A DNA stretch of 64,000 bases, from assembly GCF_000721605.1 (NCBI RefSeq), contig NZ_JOIZ01000020.1, positions 1 through 64,000 on the forward strand. Reading direction: 5' to 3'. The position numbers and the translations under genes are program-made. Positions 56,929-64,000 of this stretch are shown here, piece after piece (within the stretch, counting starts at the first letter, position 1; every line of letters begins with the position of its first letter). This stretch comes from Streptomyces sp. NRRL S-37. GTDB lineage: Bacteria > Actinomycetota > Actinomycetes > Streptomycetales > Streptomycetaceae. A model generated the notes under the pieces. It ran no database searches. It saw nothing but the letters and a program-made list of their open reading frames with translations, and was not told the DNA's origin.

Positions 56929-59927
56929 GCGTCCGCTCCCTGGGGGATCGTCGGGGCCGGGAGGTAGTGGTAGACGCCGAGGACGTCCGGGTCGCCCTGC
57001 GGGACGACCTTCAGGCCCGCCAGGCGGGCCCGAGAGGCGGTGCGGACCCGGTGGTGCGAGGCCTCCAGCTTCTTGCCCAGGTCGGCGGAGTGAACGCGCA
57101 GTTCGGGCATGAGGACCGTGTGCAGGGCCGCCAGGATGTCGCTGATGTGCCCGGCGGCGAACTTCGGGTCGGTGTTCTGCGCGGCGCGGGCGTCCAGGAG
57201 CGCGAGCGCCTCGTCCTCCGGCAGCCACTGGGGCTCGGTGGCGCTGCCGCGGAAGGCGACCACGCGGGCGTCCTCGGCGAGCTGCTCGCGCACGGAGCCG
57301 TCGCGGGTGGGCAGGTGCAGCCGGAAGCGGTGGCGGACGAGCAGGAGCGTGGTACGGCGGTCGACCGCCTTGGTGCGGACGACGCCGCAGCGGCGGGCGG
57401 GGCGCTGCCACTGCGGGATCTTGTCGGCGTCGTCGAGGGCCGCGTCCAGGACGAAGCGGGCGGTGGCGGCGACCACCGGGTCGGTGCGGGTGAGGGCGGC
57501 CTCGCCGCGCGGGGCGCTGGGGGCGTCGTGGAAGACGACCGGGCGGGGGTGGCGGGGGCCGAGCGCCGCGGAGACGGCGTCGCGCAGGCCGAGCGGGAGG
57601 GCGTCGGTGTGAACGGTGAAGCCGCCCTGCTTCGTCGGGGCGGGCATGCCGCGCAGCGCCGTCAGGGCGCGGCGGGTGAAGTCGCGCACCTCCTCGACGG
57701 TGCCGAGCGCGGCGCGGACCTCGGCGACCTCGGCGGCCACCTCGTCCTTCTTGATGCGGTGCTGGGCGTAGCGGGAGCGGTTGCGCTTCTCGCGCTCGGC
57801 GGAGGACTGCCAGGCGATCTCCAGCTGCTCGGCGGCGGCCGCCTCCTCCTGCGGGAACAGGCCCTCCTGTTCGTAGGCCGCCTTCTCGCCGCGCAGGATC
57901 AGGCCCTCGAAGACGGCCTGCATGGCGCTCTCGGACTCCTGCGGCACGGGCACGGAGATGCCGGTGACGCGGCGGATCCGCTCGTGCTTGCGCAGCAGGA
58001 CGTTCAGGACGATGCCGTCGACGGGGTTGTCGGCCCCGTACAGGGTGAGCGCCTTGACGACGTCGGTGCGCTGGCCGAAGCGGTCGACGCGGCCCTCGCG
58101 CTGCTCGTGCCGGGTGGGGTTCCAGGCGAGGTCGTAGTGGACGACGGCGTCGAAGGACTCCTGGAGGTTGACGCCCTCGGAGAGGCAGTCGGTGGCGACC
58201 AGGACGCGGCGCTCGGCCGGCGGGTTGCCGTCCTCGTCGGCACCGGTCAGCTCGGCGATGCGGGTGACGCGCTGGTCGGGCGAGAGTTCGCCGGTGACGG
58301 AGGCGACGGCGACCGGGTGCTCGGCGCCCTTCTTGTTGAGAGCCTTGGCGAGGTGCTTGGCGACGTAGTCGGCGGTCGCGATGTAGCGGCAGAAGACGAT
58401 GGGGCGGTAGCCGTCGTCGAGGAGGTCGGTGACGGTGGCGATCAGCTTCTTGAGCTTGGTGTCGCGAGTCGGGCCTTCGAGCTTCCCGGCCGCCGTGGCC
58501 ATGGCGATCAGGCGGGCCTTCTCCTCGTCGCCCTCCGCGGTGTCCTCGTGCTCGGAGGTGTCGTGCTCGGGAGTCGCGTCGGGGCCGTCGGCCGTCTCCG
58601 CGGCGGGCAGCCGTGCGCCGGGCACCGCGTCCGCTGACTCGGCTCCCTCGCTGTCGGCCGGGTCGGAGACGGTGCGCTCGCCGGTACGGTCGGCCTCCTC
58701 CGGGGAGTCGGCCTCCTCGACGCCGGCCCGGGTCTTCAGGGACTGCACGGCTGCGGCCGGGGAGGAGGACAGGGTGCGCAGCAGGGCGAGGGTGGACCAC
58801 CAGCGCTGGCGCTGCTGGAGGGCGCCGTCGGCCGCGCGCACGGTCTCGCGGGCGTACGCCAGGACCTCGTCGAGGAGCTTCTTGTAGTCGCGGTGCAGGG
58901 TGTACGGGGACTCGGCGGTGTCCCGGGAGGAGGGGAAGTGCGCGCCGTCGCCGAAGTCGTCGCGGATGTCGGCGCGACGGCGCTGCACGAAGTACTCCGC
59001 GAGGAGCCGGCGGCCCGCCTCCGTGTCGAAGCTCACCGTGGCGAGGCGGTCGTCGAGCAGGCCGAGCAGGCGGCGGAAGGGCTCCTCCTTGCCGCTGTGC
59101 GGGGTGGCCGTGACCAGCAGGAGGTGGCGGTCCGCCCGGTCGGCGAGGGCGCGCAGCAGGGAGTACCGCTGCTGGGAGGTGCGCGCGGAGGCGCCGATCG
59201 CGGTGTCGGCGACGCAGGAGTGCGCCTCGTCGACGATCACCAGGTCGGGGCAGTTCTTCAGGAAGTCCTCGCGGTGGCGGGGGGACTTGATGAAGTCGGT
59301 GGAGACGACGTAGGCGCCGTCGGGGCGGAACACCGACTGGCCGTACGGCGTCTCGCGCAGCAGCCGGCCGATCGTGGACGGCAGCACGAGACGGGCGTCC
59401 ACGCCGAACTTGCCGTGCAGCTCGGCCCGCCACTGCTCGGCCAGGGCCGGCGAGCACAGCACGACCAGGCCGCGGGCGTCGCCCTGGGCCAGCAGCTCGG
59501 CGGCGATCAGTCCGGCCTCCACCGTCTTGCCGATGCCGACGTCGTCGGCGATCAGCAGCCGGACGGTGTCCTGGCGCAGCGCCATCATCAGCGGCACCAG
59601 CTGGTACGGGCGGGGGTCCACGGCGATCGAGGCGAGCGAGCGGAAGGGGCCGGCGCCGGAGCGGAAGCCGATGCGCAGGGCGGTGCGCAGCAGCCCGGCG
59701 GCCTGCTGGTCGCCCAGGTCGGAGGGGGTGGGCGGGGCGAAGGTGGCGGGGACCACCTGCTCCAGTGCGGGCAGGATGCCCGCGACGTCGTCGTCGGCGC
59801 CGCCGAGCGGGCGCAGGACGAGGAGCTCCGCCGTGGAGTCCGGCAGCACGACCCATTCCCGGCCCCGGGCGTGGACGAGGGAGCCGACCGCGTACTGCTG
59901 CTGGGTCGGCTGGGCGGCGGTGGTCAT
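56925..59927 (-). CDS. SNF2-family DNA helicase/translocase (DISARM DrmD-like)
   Basis: 1000 aa, ATG 59927. PRPYQLVPLMMALRQDTVRL LIADDVGIGKTVEAG gives Walker A GIGKT at 131-135; VIVDEAHSCVADTAIG has DEAH at 233-236; LLVTATPHSGKEEPFRRLLG is motif III. Motifs V and VI are VLVATDCLSEGVNLQESFDA and HEQREGRVDRFGQRTDVVKA. An acidic insert (about 440-490: EEADSPEEADRTGERTVSDP) and a long C-terminal helical part are typical of the DrmD/DpdE type. Expected to move along double-stranded DNA by ATP hydrolysis. Overlaps the methylase gene; follows the big DUF1998 helicase after 123 bases. Confidence 0.9.
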   Translation of the reverse strand: MTTAAQPTQQQYAVGSLVHARGREWVVLPDSTAELLVLRPLGGADDDVAGILPALEQVVPATFAPPTPSDLGDQQAAGLLRTALRIGFRSGAGPFRSLASIAVDPRPYQLVPLMMALRQDTVRLLIADDVGIGKTVEAGLIAAELLAQGDARGLVVLCSPALAEQWRAELHGKFGVDARLVLPSTIGRLLRETPYGQSVFRPDGAYVVSTDFIKSPRHREDFLKNCPDLVIVDEAHSCVADTAIGASARTSQQRYSLLRALADRADRHLLLVTATPHSGKEEPFRRLLGLLDDRLATVSFDTEAGRRLLAEYFVQRRRADIRDDFGDGAHFPSSRDTAESPYTLHRDYKKLLDEVLAYARETVRAADGALQQRQRWWSTLALLRTLSSSPAAAVQSLKTRAGVEEADSPEEADRTGERTVSDPADSEGAESADAVPGARLPAAETADGPDATPEHDTSEHEDTAEGDEEKARLIAMATAAGKLEGPTRDTKLKKLIATVTDLLDDGYRPIVFCRYIATADYVAKHLAKALNKKGAEHPVAVASVTGELSPDQRVTRIAELTGADEDGNPPAERRVLVATDCLSEGVNLQESFDAVVHYDLAWNPTRHEQREGRVDRFGQRTDVVKALTLYGADNPVDGIVLNVLLRKHERIRRVTGISVPVPQESESAMQAVFEGLILRGEKAAYEQEGLFPQEEAAAAEQLEIAWQSSAEREKRNRSRYAQHRIKKDEVAAEVAEVRAALGTVEEVRDFTRRALTALRGMPAPTKQGGFTVHTDALPLGLRDAVSAALGPRHPRPVVFHDAPSAPRGEAALTRTDPVVAATARFVLDAALDDADKIPQWQRPARRCGVVRTKAVDRRTTLLLVRHRFRLHLPTRDGSVREQLAEDARVVAFRGSATEPQWLPEDEALALLDARAAQNTDPKFAAGHISDILAALHTVLMPELRVHSADLGKKLEASHHRVRTASRARLAGLKVVPQGDPDVLGVYHYLPAPTIPQGADA

Positions 59928-60050
59928 GGGTGCCTTCCGGGGTCGGGGCGGGCGAAACTACGGTCGGGCCGGTGGGTGGGTGCCGGTCGCACGGGGACAG
60001 CGCGTGACGCGCCGTCCCCGTGCACGGAGGGTGGTGAGGTCCGCCGCAGG
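59928..60050. other. Short gap before the SNF2 gene
   Basis: 123 bases between the DUF1998 helicase stop and the SNF2 start. GGAAGGCACCC before the ATG provides a ribosome site; no separate promoter is obvious, so one transcript for all three is likely. Confidence 0.4.
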
Positions 60051-63000
60051 TCAGCGGCGGGCCTCGCCGAACACCGAAGGGTACTCGGCGACGGCCTTGG
60101 CCCAGTCGTCGTCGTACCGGATGCGAACGACCTCCCAGCCGATCTCCTTCAGCCGCTCGGCGGCCTCCTCGTCACGCAGGGCGGTCTCGGCGTGGTCGTG
60201 GTGCGGGCCGTCGACGAACACGGCGACCGGGCCGTAGCCGGTGTCGTAGACGAAGTCCGGCTTGGACAGGGCCTCGCTCACCTTCAGCTGCTGGCGCTGC
60301 GGCAGATGGTGGCCGTGGGCGCGGAGGTAGGCGATGAACCGCTCCTCCAGGGAGGAGTCGGCGCCCTCGATGAGCGCGTCGGCGTGCTCGTCGCGGGTGC
60401 GGCCGACGTGGCCGCCGCCGACCGCACCGTCCTTGAGCTCCATCAACAGGTCGCGGACCAGACGGCGGTCGATCGCCCGGTGATGGCGCTGGTTGCCGAA
60501 GGAGAGCAGGCAGTGGTAGCAGCCCTTCTCGCAGGGATCGCCGTTGCGCTTCTCGGCGCCCCGGTCGCGGCCCTCCTGGTCGTAGTGCGCGATCTCCAGG
60601 GCCCGGCGGGCGGCGCGGGCCAGCGCGTCGGGCTCGGCCTGCAGCCGGCGCAGCACACCCGCACCGCCCTCGGCGCTCTCGATGAACAGCAGCCGCTCGC
60701 GGGGGCCGTCGTGCGGCGGCAGCTCCCAGGTGTCCAGCTCGGAGTCCTCCAGCTGGAACTCGGCCTCGATGCCCCGCTCCAGCGCGTACTGGAGGGTGAT
60801 CGCGGTGTCCCGGTCGACGGGGGCCGCGAGCTGGAGCACGAGGATGTTGCGGGTGTCCTGGACGTAGGGGATGACGGGGACCTTGCGCAGCGCCTTGTCC
60901 GCGTCGGCCAGGCCCTCCTGTTCCTCCGGGGTCTCCCGGCCGGCCGCGCCGGTGCCCTTGGCGCCCGTGGAGCCGGCCAGCCACTCCCCCGAGACCGGGT
61001 CGATCCAGAAGCCGATCTCGCCCTTGGCGACCGAGCGGCGGTAGCCGAGGTTGGTGAGCCGGACCGTGGCGCTGTCGCCGTAGGCGAGGTGCGCGAGGAG
61101 CGCGCCGGCCGCGGACTTGGCCTCGGCCCGCAGGGAGCCGTCCCGGCCGTCCTCGTGCTTCTTGAAACGGTAGGAGACCTCCACGGCGTAGCCGGTGCGC
61201 TGACGCTCCTCCTCGTCGGAGGAGATGCGGTCGCGGCGCTGGGTGAAGACCGTGTGCAGCTGCAGCAGGCCGGTGCGGGCGTCACCGAGCGTGCCCTGGC
61301 AGCCGGGGCAGGTGTCCTCGCGCTGGTCCTCGGGCGACAGGTAGCCGCAGCTCTGGCACACCTTGGCGCTGTCGGTGGTCAGCTCGCCGGAGGTGTCCGG
61401 CGGCAGCTGGACCCGGTTCACCTTGAAGCGGCTGCCCTCGTGGTAGATGAGCGCGCCGGGGCCGAACTCGCGGATCGCGATGAACCGGGACCGCTGGAGG
61501 TAGTCGCCGTCGTAGCCGCGGCTGGTGCGGCCGGTGCCGGGGATGTACGCGGCCAGCGGCAGCCGGGGGAAGGAGTAGCCGGGCAGGAAGCCCTCGGAAG
61601 CGAAGTAGCGGTACGGGTAGAAGTCGGACAGCACCGTGCGCTCGCCGCCCTGCCGGTTCTCCAGGAGCGCTATCTGGTTCTCCGCCTGGGCGCGGCGGCG
61701 TACGGCCTGCTGCTGGGAGCGGCCGGTCGCCGTACGGTTGCGGATGTTGTCGTGCTGGAGCTCCCGCTCCTCCAGCGCCTTCCGGTAGAGGGTGCGCCAG
61801 CGGCCGCAGGCCAGGTCGAAGGCGCCCGGAGCGTTGCTGACGGTGTCCTCCAGCCACTGCTCGTGCCACCACGAGGTGTCCCGCAGGGTGTCGGCGCAGC
61901 CGGCGAGGACGGTACGGGCACGGGCCAGGGCCCGGGCCTGCGCCCTCTTGTTGGCGATCTGCTCGCGCACCTCGGGCAGCAGGGCCAGGGAGGGGGCCTT
62001 TCCGTCCGCGTCGATGATCTTCGTCATGGAGCGGCCCAGTTCCAGGCCGGTCTCGGCGAGCCAGACGGCGTGCACGTGCGAGGCGAGCAGGTCCTCGTTG
62101 GCCAGGTCCAGGCGCGGCGGGGCGACGGTGCCGGCGACCATCTGGTCGGAGCGGGTGAAGTAGTACTGGTCGTGGCTGTTGCCGGTGGCGCAGTACGTGG
62201 TGACCAGCGCGGGCTGACCGGAGCGGCCCGCACGGCCGGAACGCTGGGCGTAGTTGGCGGGGGTCGGCGGGACGTTGCGCAGGTTGACCGAGTTGAGGCT
62301 GGCGATGTCGACGCCCAGCTCCATCGTCGGCGAGCAGTACAGCAGGGGCAGCGGTTCCCCCTTGCTGAACAGGCGCTCCCGCTCCTCGCGGATGTCGGGG
62401 TGGACCTGGGCGGTGTGCTCGGCCGCGTGCAGGCCGGCGAAGGTGCCGGCGACCTCCTTGTAGAGCCCCTTGAAGAAGGCGTTGACGCGGGGCCCCCGCC
62501 CGGTGCGGTAGGTGCGGCGCAGCCGGTCCACCGTGCCGTGGTCGTCGTCGCGGGCGTGCCAGCGGATCACGGTGTGGTTGATCCGGTAACCGGGGTCCTC
62601 GTTCCGGCCCTGGGTGACGCGGGTGAGGACACCGCCGTCGGCGAGGACGTCGAGCAGGTCGGTGATGACGTCCTGGGCGTCGGCGAGGGAAAGGTCGTGC
62701 CGCCAGTCGGGGAAGGTCCCCGGCTTGCGTACGAAGCGGCCGAAGGCGCCCCGGCCGGTGAGGTTCTTCTCGCTGCGGCTGCGGCCCGGCCGCCCCGCAC
62801 GCGGCAGGGCGACGGTCGGCGCGGGGGGAGCGGCCTCCGTGTCGGCGATCCCCCAGGCGTCGTTCAGCTTCGCCGACTCCTTGCGCAGCTCGTTGAACTT
62901 GGCCTCGGTGAAGTACGGCGTGTCGACGGCCCGCTGGCGGCGCAGTTCGTCCATGAGGACCCGGGCGAGGTCGAGGCGGGTGGTGGGAGTGGCGGTGCGC

Positions 63001-64000
63001 AGCGGGCCCGCGGCCCGCTGCCAGCGCTCCTCGTCCTCGGCGATCTCGTCGAGGCCGGCGTACTCCAGGCCGAGCAGACCGGTCTGCTCCAGGTTGGGCA
63101 TGGTGACCCGCCAGCCGCGCTCCAGGTCCAGGAAGAGCCGGTACTCGGCGATCTGGGCCAACGCGTCCTTGGTCTCCTCGGCGAGCGCCGTCACCTCGGT
63201 GGGGTTGTTGGCGTACTCGTGCGGGGCCAGCCCCATGGCCTCGACGACCTCCTCGCCGAGCCGCTTCCAGCGCAGCCCCTTCCTGCCCGCCTCCAGCATC
63301 GCGCGGTACAGCGCACCGCGCAGCTGGGTGACCATCACGAAGTCGTTGAAGTGACCGGACTGCAGGCTGGCGTCCTGCCGGTTGTCGACGAAGGTGAGCA
63401 ACTTGCGTGCGTCCTTGCCGAGTTCCTTCGCAGGAAGGCCCTTGAGGTGACGCACGATGGAGGCGCTGACGACGGACGTGGCCGTGGAGCGGCCCTCCTG
63501 GTCGAGCGTCATCAGCTTGGCGAAGTCGCGCTCCCGCACCTCCTCGTAGCTGACCCCGCACTCCAGGCAGAACAGGAACGGAGCGGGCAGATAGGCCGCG
63601 TACAGGCCGTCCTTGTGGTCCTTGTCCACGGTTTCGCCGTCGGGTCGCACCCACACCGGCTGGGGCGCGCGCTTCCTGCGGCTCGCGGTGAGGACGGTCG
63701 TCGCCTTCTTCGGATCGAGGGTGAGCCAGCTGTCGGGGAACCGGCGCTGCTCGACGGCGTCGCCCAGATGCTCGGGCCAGGGGTTGGTGGCGGAGACGTA
63801 GAGGTACCCCTGGTCGTCGTCCTCGTCCTCACGGGTGCGGAAGGCCACCGTGCCGTCGTCGCGCTGGTCCCGGGCCACGGTCAGGTACTCCTGGCCGCAT
63901 TCGCGGCAGAAGGAGAGCGGGAGAAGCAGCTTCTCCGGCTGCCCGGGCACCCGCTGCTGGTAGGTGCGGGTGATGTAGCGGCTCTCGGCCGGCTCCAGGG
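60051..64000 (-). CDS. DUF1998 DEAD/DEAH helicase with C-terminal Vsr/DUF559-like nuclease (5' end outside window)
   Basis: At least 1316 codons; the frame is open through the right edge (..LEPAESRYITRTYQQRVPGQ..), so the N-terminal helicase core 1 lies outside. Visible: zinc pairs LSFCRECGQEYL and FLFCLECGVSYEE; core 2 motifs LLYCSPTMELGVDIASLNSV and NVPPTPANYAQRSGRAGRSG; Cys knuckle AKVCQSCGYLSPEDQREDTC PGC; DUF1998 RLLFIESAEGGAGVLRRLQA and CEKGCYHCLLSFGNQRHHRA. The end (about 100 residues) is a PD-(D/E)XK/Vsr-DUF559-like nuclease: SSLEERFIAYLRAHGHHLPQ, KPDFVYDTGYGPVAVFVDGP HHD, RDEEAAERLKEIGWEVVRIR YDDDW. It combines DrmA/DrmB-like helicase parts with a nuclease, which class 1 DISARM places on DrmC. 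Confidence 0.88.
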   Translation of the reverse strand, partial: LEPAESRYITRTYQQRVPGQPEKLLLPLSFCRECGQEYLTVARDQRDDGTVAFRTREDEDDDQGYLYVSATNPWPEHLGDAVEQRRFPDSWLTLDPKKATTVLTASRRKRAPQPVWVRPDGETVDKDHKDGLYAAYLPAPFLFCLECGVSYEEVRERDFAKLMTLDQEGRSTATSVVSASIVRHLKGLPAKELGKDARKLLTFVDNRQDASLQSGHFNDFVMVTQLRGALYRAMLEAGRKGLRWKRLGEEVVEAMGLAPHEYANNPTEVTALAEETKDALAQIAEYRLFLDLERGWRVTMPNLEQTGLLGLEYAGLDEIAEDEERWQRAAGPLRTATPTTRLDLARVLMDELRRQRAVDTPYFTEAKFNELRKESAKLNDAWGIADTEAAPPAPTVALPRAGRPGRSRSEKNLTGRGAFGRFVRKPGTFPDWRHDLSLADAQDVITDLLDVLADGGVLTRVTQGRNEDPGYRINHTVIRWHARDDDHGTVDRLRRTYRTGRGPRVNAFFKGLYKEVAGTFAGLHAAEHTAQVHPDIREERERLFSKGEPLPLLYCSPTMELGVDIASLNSVNLRNVPPTPANYAQRSGRAGRSGQPALVTTYCATGNSHDQYYFTRSDQMVAGTVAPPRLDLANEDLLASHVHAVWLAETGLELGRSMTKIIDADGKAPSLALLPEVREQIANKRAQARALARARTVLAGCADTLRDTSWWHEQWLEDTVSNAPGAFDLACGRWRTLYRKALEERELQHDNIRNRTATGRSQQQAVRRRAQAENQIALLENRQGGERTVLSDFYPYRYFASEGFLPGYSFPRLPLAAYIPGTGRTSRGYDGDYLQRSRFIAIREFGPGALIYHEGSRFKVNRVQLPPDTSGELTTDSAKVCQSCGYLSPEDQREDTCPGCQGTLGDARTGLLQLHTVFTQRRDRISSDEEERQRTGYAVEVSYRFKKHEDGRDGSLRAEAKSAAGALLAHLAYGDSATVRLTNLGYRRSVAKGEIGFWIDPVSGEWLAGSTGAKGTGAAGRETPEEQEGLADADKALRKVPVIPYVQDTRNILVLQLAAPVDRDTAITLQYALERGIEAEFQLEDSELDTWELPPHDGPRERLLFIESAEGGAGVLRRLQAEPDALARAARRALEIAHYDQEGRDRGAEKRNGDPCEKGCYHCLLSFGNQRHHRAIDRRLVRDLLMELKDGAVGGGHVGRTRDEHADALIEGADSSLEERFIAYLRAHGHHLPQRQQLKVSEALSKPDFVYDTGYGPVAVFVDGPHHDHAETALRDEEAAERLKEIGWEVVRIRYDDDWAKAVAEYPSVFGEARR

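Noticed and set aside
52780..59856. One 7-kb open frame across the methylase and SNF2 genes
   Set aside because: The SNF2 protein lies in another frame and its TGA overlaps the methylase ATG at 56928; the long frame is open only because of high G+C.
1..64000. tRNA genes, CRISPR arrays, integrases or insertion sequences
   Set aside because: None recognised. Without a tRNA or integrase the island borders remain unproven.

Overview
The window is high-G+C actinobacterial DNA, almost certainly from a Streptomyces chromosome. The grounds are GTG and TTG starts, many GTGA/ATGA start-stop overlaps, CebR boxes beside cellulases, an ECF41 sigma factor, several HTH/DUF397 gene pairs and a monocupin quercetinase. 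No tRNA, rRNA or CRISPR array was seen. All functions below are read from sequence; nothing was searched in a database.

Left part (1-31 kb) is mostly metabolic. (a) 72-1782: a zinc-starvation locus. Zinc-independent ribosomal proteins L33, L31 (type B), L28 and S14 diverge from one Zur-like palindrome, beside a truncated COG0523 protein and a His-rich protein. (b) 2617-12642: genes that together could strip and open flavonol rutinosides: GH78 alpha-L-rhamnosidase, GH1 beta-glucosidase, MFS transporter, TetR and AraC regulators, quercetin 2,3-dioxygenase (queD), an esterase-like alpha/beta hydrolase, an ACMSD-type decarboxylase/amidohydrolase and two XapX peptides. Two palindromes of one sequence family flank the TetR gene. 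(c) 12661-17249: an ECF41 sigma gene whose own promoter TGTCACA-N16-CGTC recurs, nearly intact, before an AhpD-like gene. Between them lie two CBM2-bearing secreted proteins (one a GH5 cellulase), each with a CebR box. (d) 17332-21495: aromatic-type aldehyde dehydrogenase, aquaporin-like channel and a tandem-domain IclR regulator. (e) 21614-25540: ECF sigma, small membrane proteins, a SMI1/KNR4 protein and hypotheticals. (f) 25555-32953: a scarred stretch holding gene remnants (CoiA-like, HTH/DUF5753, DUF397, beta-propeller, NmrA-like), repeats, a TetR/SDR pair and a few intact hypothetical genes.

Right part (32.9-64 kb) looks like a defence or mobile island of large nucleic-acid-processing proteins. 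First block: CoiA-like protein, DUF1998-type DEAD/DEAH helicase (1564 aa), an unrecognised 1010-aa protein, a 245-aa protein with a transposase-like C-terminal domain, a RelE-like/UvrD-like fusion, a 220-aa coiled-coil-like protein, and an HTH-ParA ATPase with a small partner. Second block (52780 to the right edge): Eco57I-like adenine methylase, SNF2 helicase and a DUF1998 helicase ending in a Vsr/DUF559-like nuclease, in the style of class 1 DISARM. Between them sit an RsbW-like ATPase, three membrane/T7SS-like genes, and an intact HTH(DUF5753)-DUF397 pair. A roughly 170-bp duplicated segment brackets the ATPase and T7SS-like genes.

The two strongest candidates for something undescribed are the complete-looking rutin/quercetin pathway cluster and the CoiA/DUF1998/1010-aa/RelE-UvrD block.
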